A stretch of 64,000 nt of DNA from UBA2798 sp046289975 (lineage in GTDB: Bacteria > Bacteroidota > Bacteroidia > Flavobacteriales_D > UBA2798): the NCBI GenBank assembly GCA_046289975.1, contig JBKBUQ010000001.1:1-64000 (forward strand). The letters run 5' to 3'. Shown here piece after piece: positions 54,972-63,507 of the stretch. Each line of letters begins with the position of its first letter. Positions within the stretch are counted from its first letter, which is position 1. A model generated the notes under the pieces. That model saw only the letters and a list, made by a program, of their open reading frames with translations, was not told the origin of the DNA and made no database searches. The position numbers and the translations under genes are program-made.

Positions 54972-56453
54972 ATGTCGTACAAGAGCTCTTCTGATCTTTA
55001 CCAGTTAATCAAGAGCATGTCTCGAAATGAGAAAAGGCATTTCAGGCAGCAGGCTGATATTTACAACCGCGAAGGTGAGAAGGCCTACATGTTGGTATTT
55101 AATGCTTTTGATAAGTCGGAGGAATTTAGCGAAGACAAAATCATAAAGTCACTTTCCCTGCCCGCTTATCCTGTTGTAAAGGCAAGGTTGACCCAGCTTT
55201 TGTTGCGTTTTCTGACCAATTTGCATTTGGAGAAGGATTCAGAAAATTTACTTCGGGAGCAGTTTTTGGAGGCAAAAATTCTTTGGAGTAGAGGCATGTC
55301 ATCACATGCCATTAAGCATTTGGAAAGATTGAGGGCAAAAGCGCTATTAGCAGAACAGTATTTTATTGCTTTAGAGGCAAATCAGTTGCTTTCAAAGTTT
55401 TTACCTCCGGGAAGGAATCGCGAATTTGTGGTTTCATTTGAAAAGGAAATTGAAAAAAAGAAACGTTTAGGTGAAAAGTTAAGAGGTTATGCACTCGAGC
55501 TGGAGGATTGCTATTTCCGAAATGGTGTTTTTCGAAGTAGTACTGTTAAGGATGCCATGCAACATATTTTCCATGATCCGGAATTTCGAAAGTTTCATTG
55601 TGGAACCGCAGGGCAACATTATTGGCATGCTATAGCGCAAGGATATTCTGCTTTGCTGCTAGGAAAACCAACTAAAGCGTTGGAATTGTTGGTGCATGAA
55701 TGGGATCGCTTCAAGGAGTATCCCATACCGGAACGATCTGTTTTTTCTGAAACAATGATGACAAAATTAGGTTTGCTTTTTCTGCGTTGTGCAATTGTTT
55801 CTTCTAAATTTTCATTGGCTTCCGAAACAATCAAGGTATTGCGTACGAGTAAACATGATGTGAATTCTACACTTGAATTCAGGGCGCTCGAAATGGAATA
55901 TCATTTGAATTCCGGTAATCTGGATCAGGCATGTTGTATGGAGCGGGAAGCGGTTGAATTAATCTGGAAAGATGAATCGGGTACAACAAATCTCCTGGAA
56001 AACAATCTGGCCTTTCAATGTCTTAGAACCTATTTTTTTTCCGGCCGTACCAAGGAATTCAATGCGCTGGCAAACCGATTGGTTGCAGGGAAAGACGCAT
56101 GTAAAGATATCTTGTTTTTTAAAGTTTATCCTTTACTTATACTATCAGCACTGGACCAGGGCGAAGCAATGCTCGTTCGATCGTATACGGCTACTTATTC
56201 AAGAAAACTTTCCCAATGTAATTGTTTAAATACACCGGAAATTACCTTTTTGGAAATGGTAAGAAAGCTAAATGGAAAAACACCTTTCGACAGAGCTGCA
56301 ACAATGAAAAGATATTTTACTGCTTTTTCTCTTCTATGTGTAGACCCTGTTGAAGCTGTAATTGTGCAGTCTATGAACGTTTTTAAATGGATGGAATCGA
56401 TTCACAATATTGCGGAAGAAAAGCAGCTGAGTCCGGTTAAAATTGCTGTTTAA
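54972..56453 (+). CDS. Helical-repeat (TPR-like) protein, 493 aa
   Basis: The product is nearly all alpha-helical with TPR-like repeats and no signal peptide, so it appears cytoplasmic. The N-terminal LYQLIKSMSRNEKRHFRQQA is a recurring opening in Bacteroidota proteins of this size, which I know only as hypothetical. A near-consensus -7 box (TATTTTTA, 54960-54967) ends 5 nt before the ATG. The stop overlaps that of the converging next gene (shared TTAA). Function not known. Confidence 0.75.
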   Translation: MSYKSSSDLYQLIKSMSRNEKRHFRQQADIYNREGEKAYMLVFNAFDKSEEFSEDKIIKSLSLPAYPVVKARLTQLLLRFLTNLHLEKDSENLLREQFLEAKILWSRGMSSHAIKHLERLRAKALLAEQYFIALEANQLLSKFLPPGRNREFVVSFEKEIEKKKRLGEKLRGYALELEDCYFRNGVFRSSTVKDAMQHIFHDPEFRKFHCGTAGQHYWHAIAQGYSALLLGKPTKALELLVHEWDRFKEYPIPERSVFSETMMTKLGLLFLRCAIVSSKFSLASETIKVLRTSKHDVNSTLEFRALEMEYHLNSGNLDQACCMEREAVELIWKDESGTTNLLENNLAFQCLRTYFFSGRTKEFNALANRLVAGKDACKDILFFKVYPLLILSALDQGEAMLVRSYTATYSRKLSQCNCLNTPEITFLEMVRKLNGKTPFDRAATMKRYFTAFSLLCVDPVEAVIVQSMNVFKWMESIHNIAEEKQLSPVKIAV

Positions 56454-57253
56454 TCTATGGATTCAGGATTAAATGCTTCTTCAAAACCATTTACGTTCAC
56501 TGAAACAATTGCATCACAATTCCCGTTCCCGAATTGGGCAACTCGCTTATTAAGGTTTTCAGGTAAAATATCAATACTGCCGCTTACAATTTCACCGCAA
56601 CTCAGTTGATAGGAAAAAGTTTGTGAAGTATTTGCGGTATACAAATTTCCCTTAGAGCTTCTTCCGGAAAAAGTGCCTGAAACAAGAAATGAATCATCTG
56701 AAACAGCAACGGAAGCCTCTCCGGAATTTAGCACTAAGGTTAGTGATGATGACCAAATTGAAGTTCTGTTTGAAGCTGGAAATTGAATTGTTGATTGTTG
56801 AACACTAACAGCGTATTTTCTCCGTAATTGTGAGTCCCTGCCGTTATTTGTTATTGTCATTTGACCCTGAATGTTTTGTCCGTTGAATCGATAATTTTGT
56901 AATTGAACCTGAACAACAGTAGCTGAATCATTATATCCGGAAGATAAACCTGCAAAAATTTTCCCGCTTCTTGTTCGGCCATCATTACCGGTACAATCGG
57001 TCGGTCCAAAATCCATTAGTATACTCATGGGTGACGACAAGGTGTCGATCATTACATTGGCGCACTCGAGCATACGCAGACCTGGCTCAAATGAACACGC
57101 TTCCCTAACACGTGAAAAAACATCAAGCCACACATATGTCCCGAAAACCTGATCCTTTGTTTCTCTGATATCACGGTCCAAATCCCTATCGGCTCTGCGA
57201 CAGGAGTACATGGAAAGAAATCCAAGCAAAAGAAAAAGGGATGATTTACGCAT
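56450..57253 (-). CDS. Hypothetical lipoprotein, 267 aa
   Basis: Lipoprotein signal MRKSSLFLLLGFLSMYSC with lipobox SMYSC (C18), then a charged Arg/Asp linker (RRADRDLDRDIRETKD). The mature part is Ser/Asn/Thr-rich with beta-strand patterns and five Cys. No family recognised. It starts 29 nt after the cysN stop on the same strand, so it might be the last gene of the cysCDN operon, though nothing in it points to sulfur metabolism. Confidence 0.72.
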   Translation of the reverse strand: MRKSSLFLLLGFLSMYSCRRADRDLDRDIRETKDQVFGTYVWLDVFSRVREACSFEPGLRMLECANVMIDTLSSPMSILMDFGPTDCTGNDGRTRSGKIFAGLSSGYNDSATVVQVQLQNYRFNGQNIQGQMTITNNGRDSQLRRKYAVSVQQSTIQFPASNRTSIWSSSLTLVLNSGEASVAVSDDSFLVSGTFSGRSSKGNLYTANTSQTFSYQLSCGEIVSGSIDILPENLNKRVAQFGNGNCDAIVSVNVNGFEEAFNPESID

Positions 57254-57282
57254 CCCTTAAAAGTATGAAAAAATAAAATTCA

Positions 57283-58566
57283 TTAAATAATCATTCCGGC
57301 CCCGACTGTTTCATTTGATCCTTCATCGATTAAGATAAAACTCCCGGTAAACCTATTCCGATGGTATTTATCTGTAAATAAAGGCGCTGTAGTGCGTAAT
57401 ACCACCCGGGCAATATCATTCATTTTAATGTTTTTATCCTCTTCATTTCGGTGCAGCGTATTGATATCCATTTTATACCGTATATCCTTTATCATGCAAC
57501 GTACATCTTTACTTGTGTGCTTGAGTGCGTATTTACCTCCTGTTTGCAAGGGTTTTTCCGTGAACCAACACACCATTGCCTCAATGTCCTGACTTTGTTC
57601 CGGTAGGTTGTTTCTCCGAACAATCATATCTCCTCTTGAAATATCAATTTCATCTTCAAGAGTTAAACAAACGGACATTGGTGCAAATGCTTCCTCAAGC
57701 ATCCCGGTGCTTGTATCTATTGATTTGATTTTCGATTCGAAGCCAGAAGGAAGTACAGTAATGTCATCCCCAACACGAAGAACACCACTTGCTACCCGAC
57801 CTGCATAGCCTCGATAATCATGGTGTTCTGTTGTCATGGGTCGAACTACATATTGAACAGGAAATCGCGCATCAATGTGGTTGTAATCGCCTGCAATGTG
57901 AACATTCTCCAGTAGGTATATCAGGGTTTGGCCATCGTACCAGTTCATTTTTGTTGATCTGTCGACTACATTGTCGCCATTAAGAGCCGAAATGGGGATA
58001 AAATTAATATCACGAACATCAAGCTTCGCGCTAAAATCTTCAAGTTCCTTTTTTATTCTGAAAAAGGTGTCCTTGTCATAGTCAACGAGATCCATTTTAT
58101 TGATACAATACACAATATGGGGGATCTGTAAAAGTGAAGCAATGAATGAGTGACGACACGTTTGTTCAACAATACCCTTTCTGGCATCCACCAGAATGAT
58201 TGCAAGATTGGCCGTAGACGCTCCTGTAACCATGTTTCTGGTGTACTGAATGTGTCCTGGAGTATCTGCAATAATGAATTTGCGCTTTGGTGTGGCAAAA
58301 TAACGGTAAGCAACGTCAATAGTAATTCCCTGCTCTCTTTCTGCACGTAAACCATCAGTGAGTAGAGCAAGATTTACATGTTCTTCTCCCTTTTTTTGAC
58401 TGGCACGCTCTATAGCTTCCATCTGATCTTCAAAAATGGATTTTGAATCGTAGAGCAATCTGCCGATCAAGGTGCTTTTCCCATCGTCAACACTCCCTGC
58501 TGTTGTAAAGCGAAGGAGATCCATATCGAGGTATCCACTTAAATTATCTGTAGGTAAATGGTTCAT
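57283..58566 (-). CDS. cysN: CysN, sulfate adenylyltransferase GTPase subunit
   Basis: 427-residue GTPase subunit of ATP sulfurylase; GTP hydrolysis drives formation of adenylyl sulfate (APS) with CysD. G motifs: AGSVDDGKSTLIGRL (P-loop, 24-32), ADTPGHIQY and NKMDLVD. EF-Tu-like domains II and III follow. It is not fused to CysC. It starts 9 nt after cysD in a cysC-cysD-cysN operon. Confidence 0.97.
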   Translation of the reverse strand: MNHLPTDNLSGYLDMDLLRFTTAGSVDDGKSTLIGRLLYDSKSIFEDQMEAIERASQKKGEEHVNLALLTDGLRAEREQGITIDVAYRYFATPKRKFIIADTPGHIQYTRNMVTGASTANLAIILVDARKGIVEQTCRHSFIASLLQIPHIVYCINKMDLVDYDKDTFFRIKKELEDFSAKLDVRDINFIPISALNGDNVVDRSTKMNWYDGQTLIYLLENVHIAGDYNHIDARFPVQYVVRPMTTEHHDYRGYAGRVASGVLRVGDDITVLPSGFESKIKSIDTSTGMLEEAFAPMSVCLTLEDEIDISRGDMIVRRNNLPEQSQDIEAMVCWFTEKPLQTGGKYALKHTSKDVRCMIKDIRYKMDINTLHRNEEDKNIKMNDIARVVLRTTAPLFTDKYHRNRFTGSFILIDEGSNETVGAGMII

Positions 58567-58575
58567 GATGATTGG

Positions 58576-59481
58576 TTAAAAATATCCTGCTTTTTTACGA
58601 TCTTCCATTGCGGCTTCAGATCTTTTGTCGTCAATTCTTGATCCGCGTTCGGTAACTCTTGTCGAGGCAACTTCTTCAATGATTTGTGAAAGGGTGGATG
58701 CTTCTGATACAACTGCTCCTGTACAAGTCATATCGCCAATAGTCCGAAAACGAACTGTTCTCCGTTCAACTTTTTCGGTTGGCTTTAACTGCATGAACGA
58801 TGAATGGGCATAAATAACTCCATCGCGAACAAAACAATCGCGTTCATGAGTAAAATAGATGGATGGAATTTCTATGTTTTCCTGCAAGATATATTGCCAA
58901 ACATCCATTTCTGTCCAATTGGAAATTGGAAACACGCGAAAATGTTCTCCGATATTTTTTTTGCCATTGAACAGATTCCAAAGTTCTGGTCGCTGATTTT
59001 TTGGATCCCATTGTCCAAATTCATCACGATGTGAGAAAAAGCGTTCTTTGGCTCTGGCTTTTTCTTCGTCGCGACGAGCCCCCCCAATGGCAGCATCGAA
59101 TTTATATTTTTCAATGGTATCGAGCAGAGTAACTGTTTGAAGTGCATTTCTACTGGCATTAATACCTTTTTCCTCTGTAGCTTTCCCTGCGTCGATCGAT
59201 TCCTGAACACTGCCAACAATAAGATTCACATTGTTTTTCTTCACCAGCTGATCCCTGAAATCAAGGGTTTCCTGGAAATTGTGACCGGTATCAATGTGTA
59301 CAAGAGTAAATGGAATTTTCGCAGGCCAGAATGCTTTTTGTGCAAGATGAAAACAGACAATGCTGTCTTTGCCTCCGGAAAATAATAAGGCAGGGTTTTC
59401 AAATTGCGCGGCAACTTCACGAAGCACATAAATGCTTTCAGCTTCTAATTCTCTCAGGTGAGTTAAATGGTAGCCTGCCAT
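58576..59481 (-). CDS. cysD: CysD, sulfate adenylyltransferase catalytic subunit
   Basis: 301-residue PAPS-reductase-family ATP pyrophosphatase domain that makes APS from sulfate and ATP. The pyrophosphate loop FSGGKDSIV and the GARRDEEKARAKER motif are diagnostic. It lies between cysC (2 nt) and cysN (9 nt). Length matches the family. Confidence 0.97.
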   Translation of the reverse strand: MAGYHLTHLRELEAESIYVLREVAAQFENPALLFSGGKDSIVCFHLAQKAFWPAKIPFTLVHIDTGHNFQETLDFRDQLVKKNNVNLIVGSVQESIDAGKATEEKGINASRNALQTVTLLDTIEKYKFDAAIGGARRDEEKARAKERFFSHRDEFGQWDPKNQRPELWNLFNGKKNIGEHFRVFPISNWTEMDVWQYILQENIEIPSIYFTHERDCFVRDGVIYAHSSFMQLKPTEKVERRTVRFRTIGDMTCTGAVVSEASTLSQIIEEVASTRVTERGSRIDDKRSEAAMEDRKKAGYF

Positions 59482-59483
59482 AG

Positions 59484-60095
59484 TCAGGATTTGATTTTTT
59501 TAATAATGAATTGATACAGTTCTTCAACAGTTTCTTCAACGGATTTCCCCTTGGTTTGGAGTTCGATGTCTGCTTTTAGTGGAGCTTCAAAGGGAGAACT
59601 TATTCCTGTAAAATCCGCAATCTCTCCGGCACGTGCTTTTTTGTAAAGTCCTTTTACATCCCTTTGTTCGCAGATTACAAGAGGTGTATTTACATAAACT
59701 TCATAAAAGTCGGTGCTGCCAATAATATCTTTTGCCTGTTGTCGTATTTCTTTGGTTGGGCTCACAAAACAATTGATGCAGACAATTCCACAATCAACAA
59801 ACAGTTTTGATACTTCAGCAATTCTTCGAATGTTCTCTTTTCGGTCAGACTCGGAAAAACCAAGATTATTATTGATGCCGGTCCTGACATTATCGCCGTC
59901 AAGAACTTTTATAAGAATCCCATCTTGATGCAGGCGCTTTTCTAAACCAATGGCGATGGTCGATTTGCCCGATCCGGATAATCCTGTCATCCAAACAACA
60001 AGGCCCCTTTGGTTCAGTAATGATTCTTTATCCGATCGTTGAAGCAGCCGGTCTGAAACCGGGAAGATATGGTTGTCTTTTCCTGACACAATCAC
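59484..60095 (-). CDS. cysC: CysC, adenylylsulfate kinase
   Basis: 203-residue APS kinase making PAPS. P-loop GLSGSGKST (38-46), DGDNVRTGINNNLGFSESDR, and the lid-type region KKARAGEIADFTGISSPFE. The GTG at 60095 is the longest possible start, but the promoter's -7 box overlaps it; a second GTG at 60089 is then the more likely start of a leaderless mRNA, costing two residues and no conserved sequence. First gene of cysCDN. No PAPS or APS reductase gene adjoins. Confidence 0.94.
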   Translation of the reverse strand: MIVSGKDNHIFPVSDRLLQRSDKESLLNQRGLVVWMTGLSGSGKSTIAIGLEKRLHQDGILIKVLDGDNVRTGINNNLGFSESDRKENIRRIAEVSKLFVDCGIVCINCFVSPTKEIRQQAKDIIGSTDFYEVYVNTPLVICEQRDVKGLYKKARAGEIADFTGISSPFEAPLKADIELQTKGKSVEETVEELYQFIIKKIKS

Positions 60096-60127
60096 AAATT
60101 TACACTAATAAACAACTGGTAGCGCAA
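60095..60127 (-). promoter_or_regulatory. Promoter for cysCDN
   Basis: Minus strand: TTG (60127-60125), a 22-nt spacer, then TAAATTTG (60102-60095), a perfect -7 box. Its last base is the first base of the GTG at 60095. Transcription should begin near 60091, so translation likely starts at the next in-frame GTG (60089) or beyond. Confidence 0.6.
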
Positions 60128-60199
60128 GGAAAGTGCTGAATTGTCCTATTCGATTTTTAAGGCCGATTTTATGGTAATCGCTTAGTGAATTATTAATTC

Positions 60200-60207
60200 T
60201 ATATTTG
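60200..60207 (+). promoter_or_regulatory. -7 promoter box for the deoC operon
   Basis: TATATTTG, a perfect -7 box, 17 nt before the deoC ATG at 60224. The -33 position is unclear. The region is divergent with the cysC promoter. Confidence 0.5.
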
Positions 60208-60223
60208 ATTTCAGTACATTTTG

Positions 60224-61144
60224 ATGCCCATGACACAACGAAAAATTTCAGGCATTCCGGCAATCTCACCCCGCATTGATCAGGTGGGAGTAGAGGAAAG
60301 GTGTGCGCGTTTTACTTCCAGAAGTATTAAATCGACAACCAAGATGCAAGGACTACACATGGTGCTGAGCATGATTGATTTAACCACTTTGGAAGGTGCT
60401 GATACTGAAGGGAAAGTTCGCCAGATGTGTTACAAGGCCTCACATCCTCATGAAAGCATAAAAGGCCTGCCTTCCACTGCTGCAGTTTGTGTTTACCCGA
60501 CAATGGTTGGAGTGGCAAAAAAGGCGTTACAGGGAACCGGTGTTAAGGTTGCCTCTGTTTCTACGGCTTTTCCTTCCGGGCAAGGACCCACAGAAGTTAA
60601 AGTGGCAGATACCAAGCTTGCATTGGATTTTGGCGCGGATGAAATAGACATGGTAATTTCCCGGGGTCGCTTTTTGCAGGGTGAGGAGCAGTTTGTATAT
60701 GATGAAATTGCCATGATTAAGGAATTGTGCGGAAAGAAAGCCCGCTTAAAAGTGATTTTAGAAACAGGAGAGTTGGGCACACTAGATCGTGTTCGCAGGG
60801 CAAGTGACATTGCGATTGCAGCCGGAGCTGATTTTATTAAAACATCAACAGGAAAAGTATCACCCGCTGCAACCATGCCGGTAACTTTGGTAATGCTGGA
60901 AGCAATTCGCGATTATTATTTCCGTACAGGTGAAATGGTTGGCATGAAACCGGCCGGAGGAATTTCAAGTGCAAAATCTGCTTTACACTATTTGGTGATG
61001 GTAAAAGAAATGCTTGGCGAGGAATGGTTGAATAACGATTGGTTTAGGTTTGGCGCGAGTCGCCTTGCAAATGATGTGATCATGCAAATCGCAAAACAAA
61101 CCACAGGAAATTATCAATCCGGAGATTATTTTTCAAAAGACTGA
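60224..61144 (+). CDS. deoC: DeoC, deoxyribose-phosphate aldolase
   Basis: 306-residue class I aldolase splitting 2-deoxyribose 5-phosphate into glyceraldehyde 3-phosphate and acetaldehyde. The Schiff-base lysine is in DFIKTSTGKVSPAAT; KVILETGELG and GMKPAGGIS are also conserved. It has about 40 extra N-terminal residues compared with short bacterial DeoC, including a long lead before TTLEGAD. ATG 60224 is used; a TTG one codon earlier is unnecessary. The aldehyde dehydrogenase gene 2 nt downstream could oxidise the acetaldehyde. Confidence 0.95.
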   Translation: MPMTQRKISGIPAISPRIDQVGVEERCARFTSRSIKSTTKMQGLHMVLSMIDLTTLEGADTEGKVRQMCYKASHPHESIKGLPSTAAVCVYPTMVGVAKKALQGTGVKVASVSTAFPSGQGPTEVKVADTKLALDFGADEIDMVISRGRFLQGEEQFVYDEIAMIKELCGKKARLKVILETGELGTLDRVRRASDIAIAAGADFIKTSTGKVSPAATMPVTLVMLEAIRDYYFRTGEMVGMKPAGGISSAKSALHYLVMVKEMLGEEWLNNDWFRFGASRLANDVIMQIAKQTTGNYQSGDYFSKD

Positions 61145-61146
61145 AA

Positions 61147-62604
61147 ATGGCAGGAAAAGAAAAAAAAGTATCAGGTTTGTGGGATTATTCCCCGGCACCC
61201 GAAAGTGCATCTATTGGAAAAATTGCACCTAAGTATGGCCTGTATATTGACGGAAAGTTTATTGCACCAGCAAAGGGAAGATATTTTCCAAGTATTAACC
61301 CGGCTACTGAAGCAAAACTGAGCATGATTGCCGAGGCAGATGCTGCAGATGTTGACAAAGCGGTGAAGGCTGCACGAAAGGCATTTGGACCCTGGTCGCG
61401 ACTTTCTGCGTCTGAGCGTGGAAAATATTTGTACCGCATAGCCCGAATGATTCAGGAGCGTGCCCGTGAATTTGCAGTGATAGAAACATTGGATGGCGGG
61501 AAGCCTATTCGTGAAAGTCGTGATATTGACATTCCACTGGCTGCCGCACACTTTTTCTATTATGCAGGTTGGGCAGACAAACTGGAGTATGCTTTTCCCA
61601 ACAGAAAACCAAAACCGATAGGCGTAGCCGCTCAAATCATTCCCTGGAATTTTCCTTTGTTAATGGCTGCCTGGAAAATTGCTCCGGCTTTGGCAGCTGG
61701 AAATACAGTGGTTTTAAAGCCGGCAGAAACAACATCACTTACAGCCTTGAAATTGGCTGAATTGTTTTCTGACTGCGGCCTTCCTTCCGGTGTAGTTAAC
61801 ATTGTTACAGGCGCAGGGGCTACAGGAGCGGCATTGGTGAATCATAAAGACATTGATAAAATCGCATTTACCGGCTCCACTGATGTGGGCAAAATCATCC
61901 AGAAAGCGATTGCAGGAACTGCGAAAAAATCAACTCTTGAGCTCGGAGGGAAAGCTGCAAACATCATTTTTGAAGACGCAACTATCGATCAGGCTGTTGA
62001 AGGTATAGTAAACGGAATATATTTCAACCAGGGCCATGTTTGTTGTGCCGGTTCACGCTTGTTTGTTCAAGAGAGTATACATGATGAGGTAGTTCGAAAG
62101 TTAAAACATCGCATTAAGTCCCTTCGTGTTGGAGATCCAATGGATAAAAACACTGACGTTGGAGCGATAAACTCGAAAGCACAATTGGAAACTATTCAAA
62201 AATATGTCTGCCTTGGAAAAGAAGAAGGCGCCGAAATTTTTCAGCCTTCTTGCAACCTCCCTGACAAAGGTTTCTGGTGCCCGCCAACCTTATTTACAAA
62301 CGTTTCTCAATCGCACACTATTGCGCAGGAGGAAATATTCGGACCTGTGCTGGCAATTCAGACATTCAGAACAGAGGCCGAGGTTATTGCGAAAGCGAAT
62401 AACACACCTTTCGGGTTGTCTGCGGGTGTTTGGACAGATAAAGGCTCGAAAATATTTAACCTAACTTCAAAGCTTCGTGCGGGAGTAGTTTGGGCAAACA
62501 CGTATAACAAATTTGATCCTGTTTCACCATTTGGCGGGTATAAGGAAAGTGGATTTGGTAGAGAAGGTGGTTTACATGGTATTCTCCCTTATGTTCAATT
62601 TTGA
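61147..62604 (+). CDS. Aldehyde dehydrogenase, probably acting with DeoC
   Basis: 485-residue NAD(P)-dependent aldehyde dehydrogenase. The NAD-binding IIPWNFPLLM and VLKPAETT, the GSTDVG loop, the catalytic Glu in LELGGKAANI and the catalytic Cys in GHVCCAGSR are all present, so it is predicted active. A 40-residue N-terminal lead (SGLWDYSPAPESASIG) precedes the family start. Being 2 nt after deoC, acetaldehyde is the likely substrate, but substrate range cannot be read from sequence. Confidence 0.94.
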   Translation: MAGKEKKVSGLWDYSPAPESASIGKIAPKYGLYIDGKFIAPAKGRYFPSINPATEAKLSMIAEADAADVDKAVKAARKAFGPWSRLSASERGKYLYRIARMIQERAREFAVIETLDGGKPIRESRDIDIPLAAAHFFYYAGWADKLEYAFPNRKPKPIGVAAQIIPWNFPLLMAAWKIAPALAAGNTVVLKPAETTSLTALKLAELFSDCGLPSGVVNIVTGAGATGAALVNHKDIDKIAFTGSTDVGKIIQKAIAGTAKKSTLELGGKAANIIFEDATIDQAVEGIVNGIYFNQGHVCCAGSRLFVQESIHDEVVRKLKHRIKSLRVGDPMDKNTDVGAINSKAQLETIQKYVCLGKEEGAEIFQPSCNLPDKGFWCPPTLFTNVSQSHTIAQEEIFGPVLAIQTFRTEAEVIAKANNTPFGLSAGVWTDKGSKIFNLTSKLRAGVVWANTYNKFDPVSPFGGYKESGFGREGGLHGILPYVQF

Positions 62605-62614
62605 TTTCTAAATA

Positions 62615-63496
62615 ATGGCTCGATTGGAAGTTCTAAAGACGTACAAGATTTTTATCGGAGGGAAGTTTCCGCGTACGGAAAGTGGAAGATATTATTCTCC
62701 CCGCGATAAGAAGGGAAATCTTCTGGCAAACGTTTGCCTTTGTTCGCGCAAGGATCTGCGTGACTCTGTTGTCGCGGCCCGATCTGCATTTGGGGGCTGG
62801 TCAACACGATCTGCATTCAATCGGTCTCAGATCGTTTACCGTATTGCAGAAATGATGGAAGGCCGTCGAACTCAATTCATAGATGAACTCATCAAACAGG
62901 GAGCCACAACATCTGCAGCTAAAAAAGAAGTTAATCTGGCTATAGATCGTTTGGTTTATTATTCGGGCTGGTGTGATAAATTCCAACAGGTCTTCAGTTC
63001 GGTAAATCCTGTGAACAGTTCTCATTTTAATTTTTCGGTTCCTGAACCAACCGGCGTTGTTGGACTGTTAGCTGATGAAAAAACATCGCTTGCCGGACTT
63101 GTATCCGGGATTGCCGCATTAATTGCTGGCGGAAATACTGTTATTGCTCTTGCTTCAGAGTCCAAACCTTTGTGCGCAGTTACTTTTTCAGAGGTAATTG
63201 CAACGTCTGACGTTCCGGGCGGAGTAATAAATATTTTAACCGGAAGCAAAAAGGAACTGCTTGAGCATTTTGGTTCTCATATGGATATCAATGCTGTTAT
63301 TTATCAGGGAAGCAGCAATGAGGAACTTTCTAAGATTCGTTCATTAGCGAGTAATAATGTGAAGCGTGTCTACTCTTACGATAAAGACTGGATGAACAGT
63401 GCTCAGCAAGATCCTTATTTTATAATGGACGCTCAGGAGATAAAAACGACATGGCATCCAATTGAGAATATTGGATCTGAAGGCAGTGGATATTAA
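62615..63496 (+). CDS. Half-size aldehyde dehydrogenase-like protein without the catalytic region
   Basis: 293 residues matching only the N-terminal part of the aldehyde dehydrogenase fold (IFIGGKFPRTESGRYYSP, VPEPTGVVGLLADE, GGVINILTG). The segment that should hold the catalytic Glu and Cys is missing or unrecognisable. The coenzyme-binding PWNFP is replaced by ADEKT and the lysine of VLKPAE by ALASES. The frame is open and ends in an ordinary stop, and codon use is normal, so it looks like a maintained pseudoenzyme rather than a decayed gene. It lies 10 nt after the active enzyme gene and 11 nt before the permease gene. Confidence 0.82.
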   Translation: MARLEVLKTYKIFIGGKFPRTESGRYYSPRDKKGNLLANVCLCSRKDLRDSVVAARSAFGGWSTRSAFNRSQIVYRIAEMMEGRRTQFIDELIKQGATTSAAKKEVNLAIDRLVYYSGWCDKFQQVFSSVNPVNSSHFNFSVPEPTGVVGLLADEKTSLAGLVSGIAALIAGGNTVIALASESKPLCAVTFSEVIATSDVPGGVINILTGSKKELLEHFGSHMDINAVIYQGSSNEELSKIRSLASNNVKRVYSYDKDWMNSAQQDPYFIMDAQEIKTTWHPIENIGSEGSGY

Positions 63497-63507
63497 CGCA
63501 CGGTAAT

